A stretch of 64,000 bases of DNA from Oceanobacillus salinisoli (GCF_009733865.1 NZ_WOFB01000001.1:248001-312000); one strand, 5' to 3'; counted from the first letter of the stretch, positions 27,456-36,023 are shown. Numbers and translations are program-made. The notes: a model not told the origin generated them from the letters alone.

Positions 27456-28883
27456 TTAATCCCAATTGGTACATCTCTCATACCCACGGAATCGCTTTTC
27501 TATCAGTCTTCCCAAACGGAATATGGCATCCTCATTACCGATGGAACTCATAATTTGTATACTAATAGGCATACCCATATCATCTGTTGCAACGGGAATG
27601 GTAAGTGATGGTAGTCCCCAAACATTTGCATAAGCTACATATGGCATGTACTGTAAAAAAGTTTTACGTATGGAAAAAATCTCATGATAAACCTGTCCAT
27701 GTATTGGAGCACTTTGGTAATATACTGGGAATATGAGTAAACGATTTTTTAGATAGTCCGCTAACCGTTTATCTCCTTGATTCAAGGTTTCTTTAACTTT
27801 TAAGATTCTTTTTCCTGAAGGCTTGAATAATTTTGAACCAATAATTCCCCAGGATAAAGATGGGTGAATAGTTGTACGCTGTGTCAACTTTTCCCTAAAA
27901 AAGGCACGGTAAACACCTGAACGATCATTACTGTATGCTTCGTGTTCCAGTATATGTCTTCCATCACTTGAGAGGGTGTCCTGCCACATTCTTGCACCAT
28001 CTTCAAAAAATGGGGGCACGGTGCGCTTCGTTGCAAAAAACTTCTCCAAATAATTTTCGATTGCATCTAGTGCTTCCTTTGTTACAGCTGATAATGGATA
28101 CTCGATTGTTCCGGGAAGAATCTCTATTTTAAACTCCTGCAGATGCTTGGTTTTAACAACATTTTCAGAAATAATTTGATACATCATTCGCATATCCTGG
28201 ACCGATTTCCCCATTGGACCGATAGCAAACATTCTTTCGGCCAAAGTTTCCATTACAGATGGAAAATGTCCTTCAGCTGACACTTGATTCATCCCTGGCT
28301 TAAATCCAATGACTCCATTAAAATGTGCAGGAATACGAATGGATCCACCAATATCGGAACCAATTCCTGCTGCAGCTCCCCCTGCGGCAAGTAATGCTCC
28401 TTCACCACCACTTGAACCACCAGCGGTTTTGGTTATGTCCCAAGGGTTATTGGTTCTGCCATATAATTTATTTTCCGTTTCCTGACTAAAACTAAGGGCT
28501 GGGGTGTTCGTTTTTCCTAAAATGACGGCTCCAGCGGCTTTTAATTTTGAAATGACGTCCGCATCCTGTCTGGAAATGAGGTCCTGACGATGCTCCAATC
28601 CCCCAGTTGTTTTCATATTTGAGACATGCAATGCTTCTTTGACACTAATTGGAACCCCATGTAAAAGACCAATGAATTGATTTTTCTTTGCCTGCTGATC
28701 AAGTTCCTGAGCTTCTTTTAAAGCCTCTTCAAACCGCTCCTCTACCATTGCATTAATACTAGAATTTACTTTATTAATTTGCTCTATATAATGTGTTACA
28801 GTTTCTGAGCTTGTTAAATCACCTTTTTTAATTGCCCCCGCAATGGATGTAGCATCCATGTCTAAAATTGACGTTGTTATCAT
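27456..28883 (-). CDS. Amidase signature family hydrolase
   Basis: A 475-residue amidase signature enzyme (GatA-like fold) that hydrolyses C-N amide bonds; the substrate is unknown. The Ser-cisSer-Lys triad is supported by Lys in GVPISVKEALHV and by GGSSGGEGALLAAG, followed by GSDIGGSIRIPAHF. It lacks gatB or gatC neighbours, so it is not the tRNA amidotransferase subunit. GAGGG lies about seven bases before the minus-strand ATG. Transcribed alone, antisense to its neighbours. Confidence 0.88.
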   Translation of the reverse strand: MITTSILDMDATSIAGAIKKGDLTSSETVTHYIEQINKVNSSINAMVEERFEEALKEAQELDQQAKKNQFIGLLHGVPISVKEALHVSNMKTTGGLEHRQDLISRQDADVISKLKAAGAVILGKTNTPALSFSQETENKLYGRTNNPWDITKTAGGSSGGEGALLAAGGAAAGIGSDIGGSIRIPAHFNGVIGFKPGMNQVSAEGHFPSVMETLAERMFAIGPMGKSVQDMRMMYQIISENVVKTKHLQEFKIEILPGTIEYPLSAVTKEALDAIENYLEKFFATKRTVPPFFEDGARMWQDTLSSDGRHILEHEAYSNDRSGVYRAFFREKLTQRTTIHPSLSWGIIGSKLFKPSGKRILKVKETLNQGDKRLADYLKNRLLIFPVYYQSAPIHGQVYHEIFSIRKTFLQYMPYVAYANVWGLPSLTIPVATDDMGMPISIQIMSSIGNEDAIFRLGRLIEKRFRGYERCTNWD

Positions 28884-28916
28884 TCCGTTTCCCTCATTAC
28901 TTTGTGAATTTTTAAC

Positions 28917-28995
28917 TCGTTTGGAAAGTATAAAATTTTAGCGAAGAAGTGGTTTGACGAAAGTATGTTTTTCTAGAGATAAGAAAGTAAACCAC
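28917..28995. repeat. Repeat family G-like fragment
   Basis: CTCGTTTGGAAAGTATAAAA then TTTTAGCGAAGAAGTGG resembles the first half of family G (3912, 4612). The rest diverges. It lies between the amidase start and yutE. Confidence 0.55.
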
Positions 28996-29130
28996 TTGCC
29001 ACCTGTTACAATTAGGCTAAAGCCTAGGGACTTTGCTGTAATGAAATTTTTAAACGTTATCATTTTCCCACTTATTTTTATATGTATTATGATATGATAA
29101 AATTATAGAATGTCAATCGGGGGGGAGCAA

Positions 29131-29571
29131 ATGTATTTTGTAGATAGAACTAAAATTGAAGAAATACTTATATATATGGAAAAAGTACTTCGTGAACTAG
29201 ATAAGATAACAGTTGATTCGTTTTCTGACAAACTTAGTCAGGAGCGTATGGCCCATGTTTTAATCGAATCAATTTTAGATGTTGGAAATATGATGATTGA
29301 TGGATTTATTATGCGTGACCCAGGAAGTTATGAAGACATTATTGATATTTTAATTGATGAAAAAGTCCTTCCTGTCAATGAGGAGAAGGATTACAAAGAG
29401 GTTATTGGACTGCGTAAGATGCTTGTCAATAATTATATCCATGTGGACAACGGGCATTTGCAAACAGTTCTTTCCAAGAAAAAGGAGATATTAGGACGGT
29501 TCAGTTCCCATATTAGAACATATTTAACGAATGAATTGGGAGTTGCGAACGCTTTTTCAAATAAGAAATAA
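29131..29571 (+). CDS. yutE: HepT-like domain protein YutE (DUF86), catalytic His absent
   Basis: A 146-residue all-helical DUF86/HepT-like protein. The family core IESILDVGNMMIDGFIMRDP is clear. The HepT toxin motif RX4HXY is here RKMLVNNY, so the catalytic His is replaced by Asn; no MntA-type nucleotidyltransferase partner is adjacent. It is thus probably the housekeeping YutE type, not a toxin. ATG 29131 follows GGGGGGAG by about five bases; the ATG at 29110 precedes that site. The regulator gene starts 12 bases after the stop. Confidence 0.88.
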   Translation: MYFVDRTKIEEILIYMEKVLRELDKITVDSFSDKLSQERMAHVLIESILDVGNMMIDGFIMRDPGSYEDIIDILIDEKVLPVNEEKDYKEVIGLRKMLVNNYIHVDNGHLQTVLSKKKEILGRFSSHIRTYLTNELGVANAFSNKK

Positions 29572-29583
29572 AGGTGATGTAAA

Positions 29584-30222
29584 ATGAAGAAACAAACAAC
29601 ACCAAAGCAAAAATTATTACATATTTTTAAAAAGAATCCTGCCATGACGATTGGGGAAATCATGAAATATTTTACGATTTCCGAAATTGCTGTTCGAAAA
29701 CATATCCATGAGTTGGAGCAACAGGGCTTGGTTGAGAAAACTTCCCATAAAAAGAAGATTGGAAGGCCATATTTTACATATGATTTAACAAAAAAAGGCC
29801 ATGATACATTTCCAAATCAGTTAAAAACATTGCCTATTGATTTATTGAGTGATTTAGAAGCCCTTCAAGGCCCAAAGGCAGTCTATGATGTGCTGGAAAA
29901 AAGAATGGAAAGAGAGAAGGCCTATTACGAGTCCTGTATTGTCACCAATTCATTAGAAGAAAGAATTCACCAGGTTGCACATATCCAAAATGAAAATGGC
30001 TATATGGTTGAGGTGGAGAAAACAGATGATGGTGATTTTGAACTAAGAAATTATAATTGCCCGATATCCAATATTGCATCAACGTACCATCAAGTTTGTT
30101 TGAACGAGAAAAAAATGTTGGAGCAATTGTTTTCAAATAGTAAGGTGTCAGCACACTCGTTTATAACAAAAGGCAATCATGTGTGCAGGTGGACGATTAA
30201 AAATCCGTCAGCCAATGAATAA
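29584..30222 (+). CDS. HTH regulator with SufR-like cysteine pattern
   Basis: A 212-residue transcription factor. An N-terminal winged helix (residues about 8-70: MTIGEIMKYFTISEIAVRKH, then a wing GRPYFTYDLTKKG) is followed by a C-terminal domain with Cys159, Cys172 and Cys201. Spacing is C-X12-C-X13-S-X14-C: this is the SufR Fe-S motif with Ser186 at the third cysteine position. SufR proteins sense Fe-S status and repress suf genes, so a role in Fe-S control is plausible. AAAGGTGATG lies before the ATG; it is likely co-transcribed with yutE and yutF. Confidence 0.85.
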   Translation: MKKQTTPKQKLLHIFKKNPAMTIGEIMKYFTISEIAVRKHIHELEQQGLVEKTSHKKKIGRPYFTYDLTKKGHDTFPNQLKTLPIDLLSDLEALQGPKAVYDVLEKRMEREKAYYESCIVTNSLEERIHQVAHIQNENGYMVEVEKTDDGDFELRNYNCPISNIASTYHQVCLNEKKMLEQLFSNSKVSAHSFITKGNHVCRWTIKNPSANE

Positions 30223-30243
30223 TTAGGAAATGAGGGCGAAAAA

Positions 30244-31017
30244 TTGAAGCAATATAAAGGATATTTAATTGATTTAGACGGTACGATGTATCTTGGGGAA
30301 GAACCAATAGATGCGTCAGTAGATTTTATTGATACACTGGTTCGTAAAAACATTCCATACTTGTTTGTCACGAATAATTCGACAAAAACAGGGGAAGATG
30401 CAGCAAATAAATTAAGTCGAATGGGAATCCAGGCAAAGGCAGATCAAATTGTTACCACCAGCTTAGCAACCGCCAATTATATAAAACATCAAAAGCCCAA
30501 TGCCACTTGTTATGTTATTGGTGAAGAAGGACTGCGTCATGCATTGCAAAAAAGCGGGCTTGAGGTTGTTGATCACGAGAAAGCAGATTATGTCATCGTT
30601 GGCCTTGACCGGGGAGTGAATTACGAAAAATTAGCTAAGGCTTGTCTAGCAGTAAGAAATGGGGCAACATTTATATCGACAAATGGTGATGTTGCCCTTC
30701 CAACCGAACGCGGTCTATTGCCTGGTAATGGCTCGATTACTTCGGTTATAACGGTTAGTACTGGAGTCGCTCCAACGTTTATTGGTAAACCGGAATCAGT
30801 CATTATGAAGGAAGCACTTCATATTATTGGATTGTCAAACGAGGAAACATTAATGGTTGGGGATAATTATGAAACCGATATTAAAGCTGGAATCAATGCT
30901 GGGATGGATACACTGATGGTCTTTACAGGAGTAACTCCGTTTTCAGAGTACGCTCATCTGGATGTAAAGCCAACCTATTATGTTCACAGCTTGCGTGAAT
31001 GGATGGAAAACATTTAA
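30244..31017 (+). CDS. yutF: HAD-superfamily phosphatase YutF (NagD-like)
   Basis: A 257-residue HAD type IIA phosphatase. Motif I is LIDLDGTMYLGE, motif II VTNNS, motif III near IGKPE, and motif IV GDNYETDI. B. subtilis YutF acts on small phosphate esters such as p-nitrophenyl phosphate and sugar or nucleotide phosphates in vitro; the physiological substrate is unclear. The start is TTG 30244 after GAGGG. It follows the SufR-like gene by 21 bases. Confidence 0.92.
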   Translation: MKQYKGYLIDLDGTMYLGEEPIDASVDFIDTLVRKNIPYLFVTNNSTKTGEDAANKLSRMGIQAKADQIVTTSLATANYIKHQKPNATCYVIGEEGLRHALQKSGLEVVDHEKADYVIVGLDRGVNYEKLAKACLAVRNGATFISTNGDVALPTERGLLPGNGSITSVITVSTGVAPTFIGKPESVIMKEALHIIGLSNEETLMVGDNYETDIKAGINAGMDTLMVFTGVTPFSEYAHLDVKPTYYVHSLREWMENI

Positions 31018-31060
31018 AAAAATTGAGGCAGGCTAAGACATAACTTGGACAAAATAATAT

Positions 31061-31107
31061 AAAAATGGTTCCGAACATGTTTTGATGATTGGAACCATTT
31101 TTTTTTG
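31061..31107 (+). terminator. Terminator after yutF
   Basis: AAAAATGGTTCC pairs with GGAACCATTTTT around a 18-base loop, followed by a run of nine T's. Confidence 0.88.
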
Positions 31108-31210
31108 GATTATTTTTCTTTATCTATTGAATAAATGAATTCATGACTGTTTACTTACTCATGTCTACTGCCACGAATGGGAATTTTAATTTTGTATTTC
31201 TTTTTCTTTT

Positions 31211-31337
31211 GTGCCCGAATGAGCCGATGAAATCATCAAAAGGTCGCGTAGAGTTGTTTTACGTACCCGAATGAGCCGATGAAACCATCAAAAGGTAACG
31301 TAGAGTGGTTCTACGTGCCCGAATGAGCTCATGGTTT
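31211..31337. repeat. 52-bp tandem repeat, about 2.4 copies
   Basis: Units start at 31211, 31263 and 31315 (partial). The unit contains GCCCGAATGAGCCGATGAAA, CATCAAAAGGT and GTAGAGT(T/G)GTT(T/C)TAC. The two complete units differ at only a few positions. Each holds small inverted repeats (GATGAAATCATC; GTAGA..TTCTAC). It sits between convergent yutF and yutG; no frame is supported. Confidence 0.9.
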
Positions 31338-31361
31338 TAGATAAAAGTGATTTAATTAAAG

Positions 31362-31422
31362 AAAAATCCGAACTGTGATTCGATATTCTTCATTTAGAAT
31401 TCGAATCACAGTTCGGATTTTT
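31362..31422. repeat. Large hairpin, repeat family E copy 2
   Basis: AAAAATCCGAACTGTGATTC pairs almost perfectly with GAATCACAGTTCGGATTTTT, extending to ATTCT/AGAAT, for about 27 bp of stem. T- and A-tracts on both sides allow it to act as a bidirectional terminator between yutF and yutG. Confidence 0.88.
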
Positions 31423-31485
31423 GTATCTTATACCTTTTTTAATTAGGTGCCATTGTACGCTAGTTTTGCCCCAGCCTCGTGTTTT

Positions 31486-31986
31486 CTAATCATCTTCTTC
31501 AAGCTGTTCGTACGTATGTGCAAGACGGCTGGAAGCAGCTGCTGATATTGCTCCAACGATATCGTCTAAAAAGGTATGAACTTCACCTGAAGATTTGTCA
31601 TTTAATTTTTTTAGAATGCCCGGTTTTTGCTTATCAATATATCCATAGTTTGTAAATCCAATGGAGCCATACACATTGATAATCGAAAATGCAATCACCT
31701 CATCTACTCCGTACAATCCTTCATCCTTTTCAATAATTTCCTGAAGTGGCTCTTCTAGCTGTTTTTTCTCGGCTAACATGTCTAATTGTATACCAGTTAT
31801 AATAGCATTTTGAACTTCTCGTTTGGTTAGCACTTTCTCCACATTTTCTCTGCAAATGTCCATGTTAAGTTTGTCATGATAGGCAGATTGCAGGTAATAC
31901 ACTAATTCAGCAATACTTTCAACGGAAACACCACGTTCTTCTAACAGTTCTCTTGCTTTCTTTTCCAATTCACTAGTTTTAGCCAT
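31486..31986 (-). CDS. yutG: Phosphatidylglycerophosphatase A-like protein YutG
   Basis: A 166-residue PgpA/YutG-family protein. Conserved segments are the N-terminal ELLEERGVSVESIAELVYYL and the C-terminal DEVIAFSIINVYGSIGFTNYGY and EVHTFLDDIVGAISAAASSR. The acidic LDD and ELV residues fit the metal site of the family. The family dephosphorylates phosphatidylglycerol phosphate in proteobacteria; in Bacillus the activity is less certain. AAGGTGATTAA precedes the ATG. Confidence 0.87.
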   Translation of the reverse strand: MAKTSELEKKARELLEERGVSVESIAELVYYLQSAYHDKLNMDICRENVEKVLTKREVQNAIITGIQLDMLAEKKQLEEPLQEIIEKDEGLYGVDEVIAFSIINVYGSIGFTNYGYIDKQKPGILKKLNDKSSGEVHTFLDDIVGAISAAASSRLAHTYEQLEEDD

Positions 31987-32067
31987 TTAATCACCTTTTC
32001 TTTTTTTGTAGTTAAGATATGTTCTTTCCATACATATAATTTGTAGTAATGGAAAGGAGAGATTGTT

Positions 32068-33042
32068 TTGCCTTTTAGTGGATTTCTTTCTACGTATTAT
32101 GGTATCCAAGTTGAAGAAAAAATAGGCTTTGGTCGTGAAGAAGGATATAGAAATGGTAATAATTTCTATTTTATCACTTCTATTGAAAACAGGGAAATGG
32201 TTTATTTGGAACAGGCAAGTTTAGCATATTACTTGAAAGAAAACCAAGTGGACCACATTTCTTTACCAATACCCAATCTTCAGGGGGAGTGGTTTACTCC
32301 TTACCATGATAAAAATTATATGGTCATGCAGGTAAATAATATGCAACAGGATAATCGAATATCCCATGGGTTAGGGATGGCAGAATTTCATCAGGTCGGA
32401 GCACAGTACCAGTATCAGCCAAAGGAAATATCCAGCTATGGAGACTGGAGAAGTTTATGGATTGATAAACTAACTTATTTTGAAGCGAAAATAGAAGAGG
32501 AAGCGAAAAATAATCCGTGTGATTATTACCAATTACTAATGGATGTACTGCCATATCTCATTGGTATAAGTGAAAATGCCATTCAATATATACGGGAAAG
32601 TGAAACAGAATCGCGATTTCATAAAGCGGATCAGGGAACAATAACCTTTAATCGTTATTCTAATCAGTTAAAGTCATCAGTCTTATGGCCAACTGAATTC
32701 GTTTATGATCATCCGGCAAGGGATATTGCGGAATATATTCGTACCTGCTTTCTCTATCACGAACGACAGGAAGAAATCGTTCATTTTGTGGATGACTATC
32801 AATCCGTTTCTCCATTATCCATTTTTAGTTTACGTTTAATTTATGGTCGTTTGCTGTTTCCTATTCACCTGTTTGATGTTATATATCGTGGATTTATGGC
32901 TGAGGATCTGGATCAATTATATCTTGATTTGCGAGAGCGAATTGATCAACAATCAGATTATGAAAAAAAACTTCGCGGCTTTTATGAAAAATTAGATATT
33001 GATTCTAAATCATTGGATATTCCTGTGTTACACTGGTTATAA
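32068..33042 (+). CDS. yutH: Spore coat-associated kinase-like protein YutH
   Basis: A 324-residue protein of the CotS/YutH group, which has an aminoglycoside-phosphotransferase fold. In B. subtilis YutH is found in the spore coat. Visible features are the N-terminal nucleotide-binding half, LPIPNLQGEWFTPYHDKNYM, and the H-K-A-D-x-G-T (FHKADQGTITFNR) region that replaces a canonical HGD catalytic loop, so catalysis is uncertain. The start is TTG 32068, eight bases after AAAGGAGA. Divergent from yutG. Confidence 0.88.
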   Translation: MPFSGFLSTYYGIQVEEKIGFGREEGYRNGNNFYFITSIENREMVYLEQASLAYYLKENQVDHISLPIPNLQGEWFTPYHDKNYMVMQVNNMQQDNRISHGLGMAEFHQVGAQYQYQPKEISSYGDWRSLWIDKLTYFEAKIEEEAKNNPCDYYQLLMDVLPYLIGISENAIQYIRESETESRFHKADQGTITFNRYSNQLKSSVLWPTEFVYDHPARDIAEYIRTCFLYHERQEEIVHFVDDYQSVSPLSIFSLRLIYGRLLFPIHLFDVIYRGFMAEDLDQLYLDLRERIDQQSDYEKKLRGFYEKLDIDSKSLDIPVLHWL

Positions 33043-33077
33043 ACACAAATGTAATATAGGAAAGTGAGGCAGTAAAG

Positions 33078-34040
33078 ATGGAAAAACCATTGATCTATAT
33101 TTCCAGAAAAATTCCAAGTCAACTATTGGAGCCATATCAAACTCAATATCAATTTAGAATGTGGGATGAAGAGGAAGTTCCTGTACCAAGAGAAACGTTA
33201 TTGGATGAAGTAAAGAAAGCAGATGGGCTCGTTAGTATGCTAAGTGATAAAATTGATGAACAGTTACTACTGGCAGCACCACAACTAAAGGTCGTTGCAA
33301 ATCTAGCGGTAGGCTATGACAATATTGATGTAAGTGCGGCTAAACATCGTGGTGTGGTGGTAACGAATACTCCCGATGTTTTAACCGAGACAACGGCTGA
33401 TTTAGGATTTGCATTGTTAATGGCGACTGCAAGAAGAATTATAGAAGCGAACAACTACATAAAAAAGAACCAATGGGAAAACTGGGGACCATTTTTATTA
33501 GCCGGCTCTGATATTCATCATAAAACGATTGGAATCGTTGGTATGGGGAGAATTGGAGAGGCAGTGGCAAGACGGGCAAAAGGATTTGGCATGTCTATTC
33601 TGTATCACAACCGCACAAGAAAAAAGGATGCTGAGAAAATGTTAGATGCTCAGTATGCTGGGTTTGATGAGCTTTTACAGAAGGCAGATTTTGTAGTATC
33701 TGTTGTTCCATTAACAGATGAAACACGTAAAATATTTAATAAAAATGCTTTTGAGAAAATGAAGGATTCTGCCATTTTTATCAATATATCCAGGGGAGCG
33801 ACTGTTGATGAGTCCGCTTTAGTGGAAGCATTGAAAACCAAGCAGATTCGTGCTGCAGGGTTGGATGTATTTGAAGAAGAACCGATTGACGGCACACATC
33901 CGTTGATGGAACTGGATAATGTAGTATGTTTACCGCATATTGGTTCGTCAAGTGTAGAAACACGAACAAATATGATTGAACTTTGTCTTGATAATGTGGA
34001 TCGTGTTATACAAAGAAAAGAGCCAGTAACACCGATTTAG
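33078..34040 (+). CDS. D-2-hydroxyacid dehydrogenase (glyoxylate/hydroxypyruvate reductase-like)
   Basis: A 320-residue NAD(P)-dependent D-2-hydroxyacid dehydrogenase. The Rossmann motif is GIVGMGRIGEAVARR, the catalytic Arg lies in the INISRGATVDE region, Glu in the EEEPID stretch, and His in LPHIGSSSVETR. Sequence and length resemble glyoxylate/hydroxypyruvate reductase (D-glycerate dehydrogenase). The precise substrate cannot be fixed. AAAGTGAGGC precedes the ATG; it starts 35 bases after yutH and is followed by a family B repeat. Confidence 0.92.
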   Translation: MEKPLIYISRKIPSQLLEPYQTQYQFRMWDEEEVPVPRETLLDEVKKADGLVSMLSDKIDEQLLLAAPQLKVVANLAVGYDNIDVSAAKHRGVVVTNTPDVLTETTADLGFALLMATARRIIEANNYIKKNQWENWGPFLLAGSDIHHKTIGIVGMGRIGEAVARRAKGFGMSILYHNRTRKKDAEKMLDAQYAGFDELLQKADFVVSVVPLTDETRKIFNKNAFEKMKDSAIFINISRGATVDESALVEALKTKQIRAAGLDVFEEEPIDGTHPLMELDNVVCLPHIGSSSVETRTNMIELCLDNVDRVIQRKEPVTPI

Positions 34041-34048
34041 GAAAGAAC

Positions 34049-34112
34049 AAAAGCGCAAGCGCCCGTTTAGCGACGTACGGTGGTGAGGGAGGCTCGCTGG
34101 GCGCTGGAGCTG
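34049..34112 (-). repeat. Repeat family B, minimal copy (~64 bp)
   Basis: Reads AAAAGCGCAAGCGCCCGTTT, AGCGACGTACGG, then GCTGGGCGCTGGAGCT. It contains only the two ends of the larger copies at 20948 and 47849, in opposite orientation, joined near GTACGG. This is what a short internally deleted element would look like. Confidence 0.85.
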
Positions 34113-34175
34113 GATGTGGCTACTTATAGTAATAAAAATTATTCACAGGTTTTACATTTTATAATTTCCTAAGCA

Positions 34176-34214
34176 ATAAAAAAGGCAGGAACGATCCAAT
34201 TCGTTCCTGCCTTT
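34176..34214 (-). terminator. Terminator after yutI
   Basis: AAAGGCAGGAACGA pairs perfectly with TCGTTCCTGCCTTT. The T-tract is on the minus strand, 16 bases past the yutI stop. Confidence 0.93.
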
Positions 34215-34229
34215 AGCTATATGTTGTAA

Positions 34230-34460
34230 TTAGAATACTTGTTCGATTTCTTTTACTCCAGGTACCTCTGAAGTAAGTGCACGTTCAATACCAGCTTTTA
34301 AGGTGATTGTAGAACTTGGGCAGTTTCCACAAGCGCCCATTAGACGAAGAAGAACGATACCATCCTCATCTACATCTACTAATTCTACATCTCCACCGTC
34401 ACGTAATAAGAATGGACGCAATTTGTTTAATACTTCTTGTACTTGTTCATACATATCCAT
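34230..34460 (-). CDS. yutI: NifU-like Fe-S scaffold/carrier YutI
   Basis: A 76-residue stand-alone NifU C-terminal (Nfu) domain. The cluster-binding CXXC is Cys44/Cys47 in [10 protein letters not shown]. It transfers Fe-S clusters to target apoproteins in the cytosol, and so acts downstream of the SufBCD system encoded 21 kb away. AAGGAGA precedes the minus-strand ATG. It is monocistronic, bounded by the terminator at 34176. Confidence 0.95.
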   Translation of the reverse strand: MDMYEQVQEVLNKLRPFLLRDGGDVELVDVDEDGIVLLRLMGACGNCPSSTITLKAGIERALTSEVPGVKEIEQVF

Positions 34461-34617
34461 CTTCTCCTTTCCCTGTCTATATTATAAAATGTATTTGTAA
34501 AAAAATCTATTCGAATTTTCCAGAGGAGCTCAAAACATCTATTTAGTTACTTTTATTTTATCTTTATATCAACATTTTGTAAAATAAAAGTAATTGGAAG
34601 TATGGGAGGTTTTACGT

Positions 34618-34944
34618 TTGGAGAAAGCAAAAGTTAAGATTACAATATATGGAGCAGAGCAAATTTGCGCAAGTTGTGTTGGTGCACCGAGTTCTAAAGA
34701 TACGTATGAATGGCTTCAAGCAGCGATAGGAAGAAAATATAAAGATGATCATATTTTATATGAATATGTAGATATTAATGAACCACCAAACGATGAAAAG
34801 CATCAGCAATTTGCAAGACGGATATTCGAGGAAGATTTGTTTTGGCCGGTAGTTATGATTAATGATGAATTGGTTGCAGAAGGAATCCCACGTTTAAAGC
34901 CAATTTACCAGTCATTGGAAGAACATGGATTGAAACAACAATAG
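34618..34944 (+). CDS. yuzD: YuzD family protein (DUF1462)
   Basis: A 108-residue thioredoxin-like DUF1462 protein. It has a CASC motif at residues 17-20 (EQICASCVGAPSSKDTYEWL) and EYVDINEPP, FWPVVMI in the second half, reminiscent of a disulfide-reductase fold. Function unknown. The start TTG 34618 lies seven bases after GGGAGGT; the ATG at 34594 precedes that site. The divergent neighbour yutI and the following dapF are 13 bases or more away as in Bacillus. Confidence 0.9.
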   Translation: MEKAKVKITIYGAEQICASCVGAPSSKDTYEWLQAAIGRKYKDDHILYEYVDINEPPNDEKHQQFARRIFEEDLFWPVVMINDELVAEGIPRLKPIYQSLEEHGLKQQ

Positions 34945-34959
34945 AAATGAGGGGCAATG

Positions 34960-35820
34960 ATGGAAATCCCATTTACAAAAATGCATGGACTAGGTAATAA
35001 TTATATTTATGTTGATTTATTTAAATTTAATTTGAAAGAAGAACTTCTGCCGGAAATTGCACAGGCAGTTTCTAATGTGAATACAGGAATTGGCTCGGAT
35101 GGATTAATCCTTATTCATCCGACAGACGATGCAGATGTTGGTATGCGAATATTTAATAAAGATGGCTCGGAAGCGATGAGCTGTGGCAATGGACTTCGCA
35201 GCACTGCAAAATATGCCTTTGAAAATGGTATTGTGAACAAGAGAAAATTTCGGATTCAAACGAAGGCAAACATTGTGGAATCTGAAGTATTTATTAAGGA
35301 TGAAGCGGTTCGGGAAATTACCATTAACATGGGGAAACCGATTTTAAGACGATCAGACATTCCAATGAAAGGAAAAGATGCAGACACTGTTATTGCAGAG
35401 CCTTTTACAGTAAAAGAGAATGTTGCGTTAGATGTTACAGCCGTATCCATGGGAAACCCGCATGCAGTCTTTTTGGTAGATCGTATTGGGGATGCGCCAC
35501 TTTACGAATATGGACCAGTTATTGAAAAAGATGAACGTTTTCCTGAAGGGGTTAATGTGGAGTTTATTGAAATCGTTTCTGACAAGGAAATCAACTTTCG
35601 CGTATGGGAACGTGGATCTGGTGTGACACAGGCATGTGGAACTGGTGCATGTGCATCGGTAGTAGCTGCTGTATTAAATCAGAAAGTAAAACGCAATGAA
35701 GAGGTTATTGTTCACTTGGATGGTGGAGATTTAACGATTAAATGGGACGAAGAAGGATATGTTTGGATGACTGGTGGAGCGGAAGTCATTGCCTCTGGAA
35801 TCTATCAGTATGAGGCATAA
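34960..35820 (+). CDS. dapF: Diaminopimelate epimerase DapF
   Basis: Converts LL- to meso-diaminopimelate for peptidoglycan and lysine synthesis. The two catalytic cysteines sit in AMSCGNGLRS and ACGTGACASV, and the N-terminal FTKMHGLGNNYIYVD motif is intact. 286 residues, normal. I chose ATG 34960, six bases after TGAGGGG; ATG 34957 directly before it is possible. The gene follows yuzD by 15 bases and is probably co-transcribed. It links to the lysine riboswitch unit only through the pathway. Confidence 0.96.
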   Translation: MEIPFTKMHGLGNNYIYVDLFKFNLKEELLPEIAQAVSNVNTGIGSDGLILIHPTDDADVGMRIFNKDGSEAMSCGNGLRSTAKYAFENGIVNKRKFRIQTKANIVESEVFIKDEAVREITINMGKPILRRSDIPMKGKDADTVIAEPFTVKENVALDVTAVSMGNPHAVFLVDRIGDAPLYEYGPVIEKDERFPEGVNVEFIEIVSDKEINFRVWERGSGVTQACGTGACASVVAAVLNQKVKRNEEVIVHLDGGDLTIKWDEEGYVWMTGGAEVIASGIYQYEA

Positions 35821-35960
35821 TTTATGGGAAGTATTGTGTCAGCTAACAATCGCTAAGAAGTGAAAATGATTAAGTGATAAACTTACTGTTAGAGCTTTAC
35901 AGATTGAAGATTCAATTTACCATAATCTTACTGGCAGTAAAAGCGTGAAAAATCAATTAG

Positions 35961-35989
35961 TTGAAGTACATTGATGAACTTTGTATACT
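35961..35989 (+). promoter_or_regulatory. Candidate sigma-A promoter of yutM
   Basis: TTGAAG (35961-35966), 17 bases, TATACT (35984-35989). The start codon of yutM lies 35 bases downstream with AAGGAGGT in between. Confidence 0.75.
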
Positions 35990-36023
35990 AATATTAATAA
36001 GATGAATGAAGGAGGTCCGTGGG

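Noticed and set aside
27384-27608. 74-codon open frame
   Set aside because: It overlaps the 3' end of the amidase gene on the other strand and shows no translation signal.
29131-30222. HepT/MntA-type toxin-antitoxin system
   Set aside because: The catalytic His is missing, and the neighbour is an HTH regulator rather than a nucleotidyltransferase.
31211-31337. CRISPR array
   Set aside because: Units are joined directly with no unique spacers, and there are no cas genes.
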